Positions 46,920 through 54,776 of a stretch of 64,000 nucleotides of DNA are shown one piece after another. The translations under genes and the position numbers were made by a program. A model generated the notes under the pieces. That model was not told the origin of the DNA. It saw only the letters and a program-made list of their open reading frames with translations, and made no database searches. The first letter of the stretch is position 1; every line of letters begins with the position of its first letter. Source of the stretch: an uncultured Bacteroidales bacterium (lineage in GTDB: Bacteria; Bacteroidota; Bacteroidia; Bacteroidales; P3); contig CAJUFX010000012.1 in the NCBI GenBank assembly GCA_910586395.1, positions 14,833 through 78,832 on the forward strand, written 5' to 3'.

Positions 46920-48382
46920 ACGGCTTGATTATGGCGGCCCAATTGCTGTTGGGGCTTTCGCTTCTGATATTCATACACGAACTCGGGCATTTCGCGGCCG
47001 CGCGTCTGTTCGGTATCCGCGTCGATAAGTTCTACTTGTTTTTCGATGCCTACGGCAAACGGCTGTTCCGTTTCAAAATCGGCGATACCGAATACGGCAT
47101 GGGCTGGCTGCCTTTCGGCGGCTACTGCAAGATTGCCGGCATGATAGACGAATCGACGGATGCGGACAGCCTCGCCCACGAGCCGCAACCCTACGAATAC
47201 CGCAGCAAGCCGGCCTGGCAACGTTTCATCGTCATTGCGGCCGGCGTCTTCATGAACCTCGTCGTGGGCATTTTCATCTTCGCGATGCTGCTCTTCACGC
47301 GCGAGAAACAATACCTTTCGGTGGAGGAAGTGAACCGGGACGGCGTGCAGGTCTCGGTCTTGGCGCAGAGCCTGGGCTTTGAGACGGGCGACCGCATCGT
47401 GGCCGTGGACGGCCGCCGCGTATATCGCTTCGCCGATGTACAGAACCTGCGGTTGCTGTTCGGCGGGGAGGTGACGGTCGAAAGGCGGCGCGCGGCCGAA
47501 ACCGCTGCAACCGCCGAAACCGCCGAAACCGCTGCAACCGCCGAAGCCGCCGAAGCCGCTGCAACCGCCGAAACCGCTGCAACCGCCGAAACCGCTGCAA
47601 CCGCCGAATCCGCCGAATCCGCCGAATCCGCCGAAGCCGCTGATCGGCTGACGATACCCATCCCCTCCGATACCTACAAGCGGTTGGCGTCCGCCGGCGC
47701 CGAAGCCTATCTGTTCGCCCCCACGGCTTACGCCTTGGAAATAGACACGGCCTTGGACGGCCTCCCCGCCGCTGCGGTCGGCCTTAGGGCGGGCGACCGC
47801 GTCTGGCGTGTGGACAGCCTCGTCGGCCTCACGTTCGGCGACTTCCGCCGCTATGTGCGCGAACATCCGATGCAGACTATCTCGATTGGCTTTGTCCGGC
47901 AGGGTGACAGCCTGACGGCCGAAGTCGCGCTGGATTCGACCGGCTATGTCGGCGTGCTGTCGCGTTCGCCCTACGCCTATACGCCTTATACGTTCTTCTC
48001 TTCGTTCCGTTACGGCGCCAAAGACGCGTTCAACCTGATCGCGGCCAACGCCAAGGGACTGGGCAAGGTCGTGACGGGGCAGGAAAAGGCTTCGGAGTCG
48101 ATACAGGGGCCCATCGGCATCGCGACGATTTACGGGGCGCAGTGGATATGGCCGCGCTTTTGGTATATCACGGGCATGATTTCGCTCGTGCTGGCGTTCA
48201 TGAACCTGTTGCCGATACCCGGCCTCGACGGCGGGCACCTGCTGTTCACGCTTTATGAAATCGTGACGCGCCGCAAGCCGAGCGACGCATTTTTGGAACG
48301 CGCCCAGGAGTTCGGCATGCTGTTACTGATCGCGCTGATGATTTTCGCGTTCGGCAACGATTTGTTGCGGTTGTTCCGCTAA
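46916..48382 (+). CDS. rseP: site-2 protease RseP with expanded Ala/Glu/Thr repeat in its first PDZ domain
   Basis: 488 residues. It is an intramembrane zinc protease of family M50. The zinc motif HELGH is in LLIFIHELGHFAAARLFGIR near the N-terminus, a second PDZ-like domain is seen at about 275-345, and LLPIPGLDGGHLLFTLYEIV gives the third ligand region. Within PDZ1, after GGEVTVERRRA, residues 194-242 are a low-complexity run of AET, AAT, AEA and AES units encoded by near-identical codons, followed by the expected strand DRLTIPIPSD. The insertion lies in a surface hairpin, so activity is probably kept. RseP cleaves anti-sigma factors and clears signal peptides. Confidence 0.95.
   Translation: MNGLIMAAQLLLGLSLLIFIHELGHFAAARLFGIRVDKFYLFFDAYGKRLFRFKIGDTEYGMGWLPFGGYCKIAGMIDESTDADSLAHEPQPYEYRSKPAWQRFIVIAAGVFMNLVVGIFIFAMLLFTREKQYLSVEEVNRDGVQVSVLAQSLGFETGDRIVAVDGRRVYRFADVQNLRLLFGGEVTVERRRAAETAATAETAETAATAEAAEAAATAETAATAETAATAESAESAESAEAADRLTIPIPSDTYKRLASAGAEAYLFAPTAYALEIDTALDGLPAAAVGLRAGDRVWRVDSLVGLTFGDFRRYVREHPMQTISIGFVRQGDSLTAEVALDSTGYVGVLSRSPYAYTPYTFFSSFRYGAKDAFNLIAANAKGLGKVVTGQEKASESIQGPIGIATIYGAQWIWPRFWYITGMISLVLAFMNLLPIPGLDGGHLLFTLYEIVTRRKPSDAFLERAQEFGMLLLIALMIFAFGNDLLRLFR
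47495..47641 (+). repeat. in-frame GCC-GAA-ACC/GCT-GCA-ACC minisatellite in rseP
   Basis: 147 bp (49 codons) of 6-, 9- and 18-bp units such as GCCGAAACCGCTGCAACC, later drifting to GCCGAATCC. All units are multiples of three, so length changes keep the frame. Confidence 0.9.
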
Positions 48383-48599
48383 GGGCGGTCGCTTTGTCCG
48401 GCGGTCATTCTGCCGGAACACGGGCGCAAGGCCCGCGATTGTTTCTCGCCTCGCAGAGCGTCCGACCGTCCGAAAAGCGTGGGCCGGGCTTGTGGGAGGC
48501 CCGTTGCGGGCAGGGAAACCGGGGCGGACAAGCGGGGTGGCCGGTTCAGACCAAGTAAAAAGATAGATGGCGTGTGAAAACGCCCAAAACATCAAATAT
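48383..48599. other. GC-rich gap before the PurF-like gene
   Basis: 217 bp with small GC hairpins (for example GGGC GCAAG GCCC). No TAnnTTTG element and no recognised riboswitch were found. Confidence 0.35.
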
Positions 48600-50516
48600 A
48601 TGAGTGATTCGATTAAGCACGAATGCGGCATCGCGTTGATACGGCTGCTCAAACCGCTTTCCTACTACAAGGAGAAGTACGGCAGCAGCCTCTACGGCAT
48701 GGACAAGATGTACCTGATGCTGGAGAAGCAGCACAACCGCGGACAGGACGGCGCGGGTTTCGCCTGCATCAAGTTCGACATGCCGCCGGGCAAGACCTAT
48801 ATCGATATCGCGCGTTCGGTGACGGGGACGCCCATCAAGGACGCGTTTGCCGAGGCGGCCGACCGCATCAAGGCGAGCGTGCGCGACGAGGCGGTCTATC
48901 AGGATCCCGAAGCCTTGAAGATGTGCGCGCCTTTCTGCGGCGAACTGTTTTTGGGACACGTCCGCTACGGCACGTTCGGCGGCAATACGATAGAGAACAC
49001 GCATCCGTTCATCCGCGAGAGCAACTGGAAGTCGCGCAACCTGATTCTGGCCGGCAACTTCAATTTGACGAATGTCAAGGATTTGTTCCGCAGTTTAGTG
49101 GAGGTGGGGCAGCATCCGGTCAATATGAGCGACGCGCGGACGGTGCTCGAAAAGTTGGCTTCGCAGTTGGACCACGACAATCAGAAACTCTACGACGGCT
49201 ATCGGGCGCAGGGGCTTTCCAAGCCGCAGATTTCGGAAATGATGCCCAAGGCTTTGGATTTGCGCAAGATTGTCTCCAAAGTGGCTTCGGACTGGGACGG
49301 CGGCTTTGTCTTTTCGGGATTGTTGGGTTACGGCGACGCGTTCGTCGTGCGCGATCCGAACGGCATCCGCCCGGCTTTCTATTATAAGGACGACGAAATT
49401 TTGGTCGTGGCTTCGGAACGGCCGGTCATCCAGACGGCTTTCAACGTGCCGTTGGCCGAGGTGCGCGAACTGCCGCCCGCGGGCATGATTTGGGCGCGCC
49501 GCACGGGCGAGGTGGAGATTACCGAGTATATGACGCCCTCCGCGAATCCGCGGCCCTGTTCGTTCGAACGCATTTATTTCTCGCGCGGTACGGACGCCGA
49601 CATCTATGCGGAACGCAAGCGTTTGGGCGCGTTGCTGTGCGACGATTTGCTCAAGGCCATCGACCGCGATTTGGAGAACGCGGTCTTTTCTTCGATTCCG
49701 AATACGGCGCAGGTGGCTTTCCACGGACTTTCGGAGGCTTTGGAACGTTATTGCGACACCATCAAGGCCGAGCGGTTGCATCGGTTGCAGGCTGAAACGC
49801 CGGGACAGCCGCTGTCGGCCGAACGGATACGGTCGGTGCTGGACTTCCACCCGCGTACCGACCAGATTGTGGTCAAGGATGCCAAGATGCGGACGTTCAT
49901 CACGCAGGACAAGGATCGCGACGACTTGGTGTCGCATGTCTATGACGTGACTTACGGCAAGATACGGGAGTTCAAAGACACGCTGGTCGTGCTCGACGAC
50001 TCGGTGGTGCGCGGCACGACGCTGCGCCGCAGCATCCTGCGTATTCTCGACCGGCTCGGACCAAAACGCATCGTCGTGGCTTCTTCCGCCCCGCAGATCC
50101 GTTATCCGGACTGCTACGGCATCGACATGGCCAAGATGGGGGATTTAATCGCGTTCCAAGCGGCTGTCAGCCTGCTCAAATCGTCCGGTCGCGCGGGGCT
50201 TATCGAAGAGGTTTATCGGGAGTGTTGCCGTCAGAGTGCGTTGCCGGCCGTCGAACAGGTCAATGTCGTGAAGCGGATTTATGAACCGTTCGGCTATGAG
50301 GAGATTTCCGACCATATCGCCGAACTGCTGACGACGCAAGGCATGCGGGCGGAAATCAAGGTCGTTTTCCAGACGGTGGAAAACCTGCACAAGGCTTGTC
50401 CGCGCCATACGGGCGACTGGTATTTTACGGGCGATTATCCGACGCCGGGCGGCAATGCGGTTGTCAACCGCGCGTTTATCAATTATATCGAAAACAAGAA
50501 CGAAAGGGCTTACTGA
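48600..50516 (+). CDS. PurF-like amidophosphoribosyltransferase paralogue (large Bacteroidetes form)
   Basis: 638 residues from the ATG at 48600 (an upstream in-frame ATG at 48567 is less likely). An N-terminal class II glutamine amidotransferase domain carries the Cys at position 9 (SIKHECGIALIRLLKP), LEKQHNRGQDGAGFA and HVRYGTFGG. The C-terminal part holds a PRPP-binding motif, TLVVLDDSVVRGTTLRRS. It is about 130-170 residues longer than E. coli PurF and carries extra helices. Because Cys9 is not next to the initiator Met, a short propeptide would have to be removed for catalysis. Bacteroidetes commonly encode this in addition to a standard PurF, so its exact reaction is uncertain. Confidence 0.88.
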   Translation: MSDSIKHECGIALIRLLKPLSYYKEKYGSSLYGMDKMYLMLEKQHNRGQDGAGFACIKFDMPPGKTYIDIARSVTGTPIKDAFAEAADRIKASVRDEAVYQDPEALKMCAPFCGELFLGHVRYGTFGGNTIENTHPFIRESNWKSRNLILAGNFNLTNVKDLFRSLVEVGQHPVNMSDARTVLEKLASQLDHDNQKLYDGYRAQGLSKPQISEMMPKALDLRKIVSKVASDWDGGFVFSGLLGYGDAFVVRDPNGIRPAFYYKDDEILVVASERPVIQTAFNVPLAEVRELPPAGMIWARRTGEVEITEYMTPSANPRPCSFERIYFSRGTDADIYAERKRLGALLCDDLLKAIDRDLENAVFSSIPNTAQVAFHGLSEALERYCDTIKAERLHRLQAETPGQPLSAERIRSVLDFHPRTDQIVVKDAKMRTFITQDKDRDDLVSHVYDVTYGKIREFKDTLVVLDDSVVRGTTLRRSILRILDRLGPKRIVVASSAPQIRYPDCYGIDMAKMGDLIAFQAAVSLLKSSGRAGLIEEVYRECCRQSALPAVEQVNVVKRIYEPFGYEEISDHIAELLTTQGMRAEIKVVFQTVENLHKACPRHTGDWYFTGDYPTPGGNAVVNRAFINYIENKNERAY

Positions 50517-50517
50517 C

Positions 50518-51618
50518 ATGGGAATGACGGAGAAGCCGGCTTCCGCCGGGTTGTCGCGGGAGTGGGCGCACCGCCTGCTGATTACGGGGGGCGCGGGCTT
50601 TATCGGCTCGCATGTCGTGCGGCATTGGGTACGCCGTTATCCGGAAACGCTCGTGGTCAATTTGGACGCGCTGACGTATGCCGGCAATTTGGAGAACCTG
50701 CGGGATGTGGAAAACGAGCCGAACTACGTGTTTGTCAAGGGCGACATCGGTGATGCGGCCTTGCTGGCGCGGCTGTTTGAGCGCTATGCGTTCGACGGGG
50801 TGATCCATCTGGCGGCCGAATCGCACGTAGATCGTTCCATTACCGACCCGATGGCCTTTATCCGGACCAACGTCATGGGAACGGCGCAACTGTTGCATGC
50901 GGCCAAGCAGGCCTGGAACGGGGCGTATGCGGGCAAGCGGTTCTATCATATCAGTACCGACGAAGTTTACGGCTCTTTGGGCGAGACCGGTTATTTTACG
51001 GAGCAAACGCCTTATAGTCCGCGCAGTCCGTATTCGGCGGCCAAGGCTTCTTCCGACCATTTCGTACGGGCTTTCTTCCATACGTACGGCCTGCCGGTCG
51101 TGCTGTCGAACTGTTCGAACAATTACGGCCCGTATCAGTTTCCGGAGAAATTGATACCGCTCGTCATCCACAATATCCGTCACCGCAAGCCGTTGCCGGT
51201 TTACGGCAAGGGGCTGAACGTGCGCGACTGGCTGTTCGTGGGCGACCACGTGGCGGCCATCGATGCGATTTTCCATCACGGCCGCTTGGGCGAGACGTAT
51301 AACATAGGCGGTCATAGCGAACGCCGCAACATCGACATCGTGAAGACGTTGTGCCGTCTGGTGGACGAGCGTCTGGGGCGGCCGGCCGGCGAGGCCGAGG
51401 GCTTGATTACGTTCGTGCAGGACCGCGCCGGCCACGACCTGCGTTACGCCATAGACGCCAGCCGTCTGGAGAACGAATTGGGCTGGAAGCCGGCCATGAC
51501 GTTCGAGGCGGGCATGGCCTTGACGGTCGATTGGTATTTGGACAACGGGGCGTGGCTGGAATCCGTGACCTCCGGCGCCTATCAGCAGTATTACGAGAAG
51601 CAGTACGGCAACCGGTAG
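50518..51618 (+). CDS. rmlB: dTDP-glucose 4,6-dehydratase
   Basis: 366 residues from the ATG at 50518, 1 bp after the PurF-like stop. It is an extended SDR enzyme making dTDP-4-keto-6-deoxyglucose for rhamnose and related cell-surface sugars. Motifs: LLITGGAGFIGSHVV (NAD site), VIHLAAESHVDRSI, HISTDEVYGSLGE (catalytic Thr-Asp-Glu) and SPYSAAKASSDH (YxxxK). The other rml genes are not in the window, and pairing with the PurF-like gene has no obvious metabolic logic. Confidence 0.95.
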   Translation: MGMTEKPASAGLSREWAHRLLITGGAGFIGSHVVRHWVRRYPETLVVNLDALTYAGNLENLRDVENEPNYVFVKGDIGDAALLARLFERYAFDGVIHLAAESHVDRSITDPMAFIRTNVMGTAQLLHAAKQAWNGAYAGKRFYHISTDEVYGSLGETGYFTEQTPYSPRSPYSAAKASSDHFVRAFFHTYGLPVVLSNCSNNYGPYQFPEKLIPLVIHNIRHRKPLPVYGKGLNVRDWLFVGDHVAAIDAIFHHGRLGETYNIGGHSERRNIDIVKTLCRLVDERLGRPAGEAEGLITFVQDRAGHDLRYAIDASRLENELGWKPAMTFEAGMALTVDWYLDNGAWLESVTSGAYQQYYEKQYGNR

Positions 51619-51635
51619 GACGGGGTGCGAGAGAT

Positions 51636-51773
51636 AGATACTCACGTTCAGTAAAATACAAGTAAAACTTGTTTTTGCGTTCGCTTATTCGTATCTTTAA
51701 CTTCGTTTTAGATACTCACGCTCAGCAAAATACAAGTAAAACTTGTTTTTGCGTTCGCTTATTCGTATCTTTG
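51636..51773 (+). repeat. two tandem copies of a 64-bp promoter-bearing element
   Basis: Units at 51636-51699 and 51710-51773 (74-bp offset) differ at only a few bases. Both contain ACAAG-TAAAA-CTTGT plus TTTTTGCGTTCGCTTATTCG. Unit 2 ends in a perfect TATCTTTG promoter for tRNA-Cys; unit 1 ends TATCTTTAA. Confidence 0.85.
51766..51773 (+). promoter_or_regulatory. promoter of tRNA-Cys
   Basis: TATCTTTG with TTG at 51743-51745 (20-base spacing), 17 bases before the tRNA. Confidence 0.75.
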
Positions 51774-51790
51774 CCATCCTCTTACGAAAG

Positions 51791-51861
51791 GGTCTCGTGG
51801 CCGAGTGGCTAGGCACTGGTCTGCAAAACCACTTACAGCAGTTCGAATCTGCTCGAGACCT
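51791..51861 (+). tRNA. tRNA-Cys (anticodon GCA)
   Basis: A 71-nt cloverleaf with acceptor arms GGTCTCG and CGAGACC (7 bp), anticodon loop CTGCAAA (GCA), T loop TTCGAAT and discriminator T, the identity base of tRNA-Cys. The terminal CCA is not encoded. Confidence 0.93.
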
Positions 51862-51863
51862 CT

Positions 51864-51895
51864 CAAGGCCGCTCTGAAAAGGGCGGCCTTTTTTA
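51864..51895 (+). terminator. terminator after tRNA-Cys
   Basis: AAGGCCGC-TCTGAAAAGG-GCGGCCTT followed by T4 lies 3 bases before the miaB start, so miaB must be read through or use an unseen promoter. Confidence 0.8.
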
Positions 51896-51897
51896 GT

Positions 51898-53217
51898 ATG
51901 ATGAAACGCAAACTCTATATCGAAACCTACGGCTGCCAGATGAACTTCGCCGATTCGGACGTGCTGGCCGCCATCCTCGCGCCGCGCTACGGGCGGACGG
52001 ACGATTACAAACAGGCCGACCTGATCTTGATGAACACCTGTTCTATCCGCGACCATGCCGAACAGCGCGTGCTGAACCGCCTGCGGGAGTTCGCCGCGAT
52101 GAAGAAGCGCCGCGCCGGCTTGTATATCGGCATTGTGGGTTGCATGGCCGAACGCATGAAGGAAGAGTTGCTGGAAGAGGCCTTGAAGGTGGATTTGGTC
52201 GTGGGACCCGACGCCTACCGTAGTCTGCCGGCCTTGCTCGACCGGTTGGAAGCCGAGGGCGAAAAGGGGCTGGACGTGGAACTCTCCAAAGAAGAGACCT
52301 ATCACGACATCATCCCGCTCCGCGCCGCGGAAAACAAGGTCTCGGCCTTTGTTTCCATCATGCGGGGCTGTCAGAACTTCTGCACCTATTGCGTTGTGCC
52401 CTATACGCGCGGCGTGGAGCGCAGCCGGCCCGCCGACAGCATCGTGGACGAGGCGCGGCGGCTGTTCGAGGCCGGCTACCGCGAGGTGACGCTCTTAGGG
52501 CAGAACGTCAATTCCTACCGTTACAACGATACTTCCTTCGCGCGCCTCATGGCCGCCGTGGCCGAAGTAAACCCGTTGCTCCGCGTGCGTTTCGCCACCT
52601 CGCATCCGAAAGACCTCTCCGACGGGCTGTTGGAAGTCATGGCGGCCTATCCCAATATCTGTCGCGCCATCCACCTGCCCGTGCAGTCGGGCAGTACGTC
52701 CATGCTCAAGCGCATGAACCGCAAGTACACGCGCGAACACTATCTGCAGCGTGTAGAGGCCATCCGCCGCTTTCTTCCGGACGCCAGTCTGAGCACCGAC
52801 ATCATCGCCGGCTTCTGCGGCGAGACGGAGGCCGAACATCAGGAAACGCTGTCGCTCATGCGCGAAGTCGGCTACGACTCGGCCTTTATGTTCAAGTATT
52901 CCGACCGACCCGGCACGTTCGCGCACCGGCATTATCAAGACGACATTCCGGAAGAAGAAAAGACGCGCCGGCTCAACGAAATCATCGCGTTGCAGAACGA
53001 ACTCTCTTTGGCCTGCAATCGGAAATACATCGGCCGTACCGTGGAAGTGCTCGTGGAGGGCGTTTCCGAGAAGCGCGGCCGCCAGTATATCGGCCGCAAC
53101 ACACAGAACAAGGTCGTGCTGTTCGAGCCGACCGAGGCCGTCGTGAAGCCCGGCGACTACGTACAGGTGCGCGTGACGCGCTGTTCGGCCGTCACCTTGC
53201 TGGGCGAGTTGGCGTAG
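51898..53217 (+). CDS. miaB: tRNA-2-methylthio-N6-dimethylallyladenosine synthase
   Basis: 439 residues from the ATG at 51898 (51901 also possible); a longer frame would start inside tRNA-Cys. It is a radical SAM methylthiotransferase acting on A37 of tRNAs. Auxiliary-cluster cysteines: YGCQMNFADS, LMNTCSIRDHA and GIVGCMAERM. Radical SAM Cx3Cx2C: RGCQNFCTYCVVPYTRG. A TRAM domain closes the protein (VEVLVEGVSEKRGRQYIGR). Its end marks the border with the phage-tail locus, 6 bp before the stop of a converging amidase gene. Confidence 0.96.
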   Translation: MMKRKLYIETYGCQMNFADSDVLAAILAPRYGRTDDYKQADLILMNTCSIRDHAEQRVLNRLREFAAMKKRRAGLYIGIVGCMAERMKEELLEEALKVDLVVGPDAYRSLPALLDRLEAEGEKGLDVELSKEETYHDIIPLRAAENKVSAFVSIMRGCQNFCTYCVVPYTRGVERSRPADSIVDEARRLFEAGYREVTLLGQNVNSYRYNDTSFARLMAAVAEVNPLLRVRFATSHPKDLSDGLLEVMAAYPNICRAIHLPVQSGSTSMLKRMNRKYTREHYLQRVEAIRRFLPDASLSTDIIAGFCGETEAEHQETLSLMREVGYDSAFMFKYSDRPGTFAHRHYQDDIPEEEKTRRLNEIIALQNELSLACNRKYIGRTVEVLVEGVSEKRGRQYIGRNTQNKVVLFEPTEAVVKPGDYVQVRVTRCSAVTLLGELA

Positions 53218-53223
53218 GCCTTC

Positions 53224-53670
53224 TTAAATCCCGGCGTATTCTTTGGCGGCGTCGAAGCAGGGGCATTGTTTGATGAATTCGTGTTCCGAAATCACGCCGT
53301 CCCCGTTGAGGTCGGGGGAGAAGTCGCGGTGTCCTCTGATGCTTGCGTTCGGGTATTTGCTTTTGAGCCGTTCCACTAAGAAATAGAGGGCGGCTTTCTG
53401 CTGTTCGGTGCGGTTGTCTATGGGTTGTCCGTTGTGGTCCAGTCCGCCGGCGTAGGCCACGTGCAGCGTTGTTTTGTTGTATCCTTTTACGCCGTTGGCG
53501 ATTCTGTCCTCCTCACAGAGTTGTTCGATCCTGCCGTTCGGCAGCACGATATAATGGTAACCCGGTGCGTTCCATCCGATTTGTTTCCAATGTGTTCTGA
53601 GTTTTTCGACGGTGGTCGTCTTTTGCGGTGTCGCCGTGCAGTGCACGACGATGTAGTGAATGTCCCTCAT
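53224..53670 (-). CDS. phage-type N-acetylmuramoyl-L-alanine amidase
   Basis: 148 residues. MRDIHYIVVHCTATP carries the first zinc His, GYHYIVLPNGRIEQL the second motif, and IRGHRDFSPDLNGDG with KQCPCFDA the last zinc ligands. A short insert, DLNGDGVISEHEF, resembles a calcium-binding EF-hand loop, common in Bacteroidetes phage amidases. It cuts peptide stems from peptidoglycan during lysis. It has no signal peptide, so it needs a holin-like partner, perhaps the divergent gene at 53931. It converges on miaB with 6 bp between stops. Confidence 0.93.
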   Translation of the reverse strand: MRDIHYIVVHCTATPQKTTTVEKLRTHWKQIGWNAPGYHYIVLPNGRIEQLCEEDRIANGVKGYNKTTLHVAYAGGLDHNGQPIDNRTEQQKAALYFLVERLKSKYPNASIRGHRDFSPDLNGDGVISEHEFIKQCPCFDAAKEYAGI

Positions 53671-53895
53671 GGTGTTACAGGTATTTGAATTTATTGTATC
53701 TATTTGGTTTTCACTTGCTTGTTTTAAAATTTCAAAATTCTTTCGCGTTCAACCGGTGGCTTTCCTTCGGTTTTCCGTCATTGTTTCCGGTTCATTCCGC
53801 TCCGTTTTCGAGCCCAAAATTGCCCCAAACCGGCCGAAAATTGAAAAATAGTACGAAGGCTTCGTAATGTTTTTGCGAGGCATTTCCGGCGCCGG

Positions 53896-53903
53896 TACTT
53901 TTG
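53896..53903 (+). promoter_or_regulatory. promoter of the tail locus
   Basis: TACTTTTG, with TTTG at 53872-53875 (20-base spacing). It stands 28 bases before the ATG at 53931 and excludes the in-frame start at 53901. A TACGAAGGCTTCGTA palindrome lies just upstream (53852-53866), partly before the -33 element, and could be an operator. Confidence 0.75.
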
Positions 53904-53930
53904 CCGCCTCAAACGAGAAAAAAGGTGGAG

Positions 53931-54740
53931 ATGGAGTTACTGAAAGAGGTGCTGTTGCCGTTTGCGACGGCGTTTTTGGGCGGATTCGCGGGTTGGTTCT
54001 TCAAGCGTCATCGTTTGGCGATTGAGAACCGCCAGTTGGACAAGACGGCGGAGGCTCAGGAGATCACGAACTTCGGCGCGGCGGTGGGAACCTGGCAGAA
54101 ATTGGTGACGGCCTTGGACGACCAGATCATCAAATTGCTGGCGCAAAGAAAGGAAGACAGCCGCCGCATCACGGAGTTGACGCATGAGGTGTACAGCTTG
54201 CGTCAACAGGTGGATCGCCTGCAGGAGCAGTTGTCCCGCTACGAAGGTCTGGATCGCGTGGATCGCGTGGATCGCGCGCCGTCGTCTCCGTCGTCGGGTG
54301 CAACCGGTTCTTCGGGCGTGTCGTTTCGGTCGTTTCCGTTGTCGGTTGTGGCGTTGCTGCTGTTGTCGCTGCTGTGCGGCTGCCGTCCGTTGCAGTCCGT
54401 GGCGGGTACGGACGAACGTTACACGACGTCTTCGTCAGCGCGTCATGTGCTTGACAGCGTGGTGTCGTACGTGTCCGACAGCGTGCTGATCCGCGAGAAA
54501 GGCGATACGGTGTATGTGTCGCACTGGCGCACGCGTTACCGCGATCGCTGGCTGGCGCGTTCCGATACGGTGGTCTATCGCGACAGCATCTTTTGCGCGC
54601 GTCCTGTAGCCGTTGAGAAGCCCTTGTCCCGCTGGGTCCGTTTTCAGCTCCATGCCGGCCGGGTGGCGCTGCTGGTGCTGTTGGCGTGGCTGTCGCTCAA
54701 GGCGTTGCGCCGCTATGTAACACCATTTCGACCATTTTAA
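53931..54740 (+). CDS. holin/spanin-like membrane protein, apparent two-part fusion
   Basis: 269 residues. Part 1: a membrane segment (about 8-24, LLPFATAFLGGFAGWFF), then a basic patch and a coiled coil (about 30-104), like an i-spanin or a tail-locus holin. Linker: DRVDRVDRAPSSPSSG. Part 2: a second hydrophobic segment with a lipobox-like end (LLLLSLLCGC, 142-151), a charged stretch with VRDT-like phrases (GDTVYVSHWRTRYRDRW) and a third membrane segment near 245-262. In Bacteroidetes phages similar halves are usually separate genes. The lysis role is inferred from position next to the amidase. Confidence 0.6.
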   Translation: MELLKEVLLPFATAFLGGFAGWFFKRHRLAIENRQLDKTAEAQEITNFGAAVGTWQKLVTALDDQIIKLLAQRKEDSRRITELTHEVYSLRQQVDRLQEQLSRYEGLDRVDRVDRAPSSPSSGATGSSGVSFRSFPLSVVALLLLSLLCGCRPLQSVAGTDERYTTSSSARHVLDSVVSYVSDSVLIREKGDTVYVSHWRTRYRDRWLARSDTVVYRDSIFCARPVAVEKPLSRWVRFQLHAGRVALLVLLAWLSLKALRRYVTPFRPF

Positions 54741-54776
54741 CTCAATCCATTACAAACCAATTAAAACATTAAAATC

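Noticed and set aside
48383..48599. Riboswitch before the PurF-like gene
   Set aside because: The GC-rich gap has hairpins but none of the conserved core bases of purine, cobalamin or SAM riboswitches that I could recognise.
51791..53224. tRNA-Cys as the attachment site of the tail locus
   Set aside because: miaB lies between the tRNA and the first tail-locus gene, and no partial tRNA copy was seen in the window.
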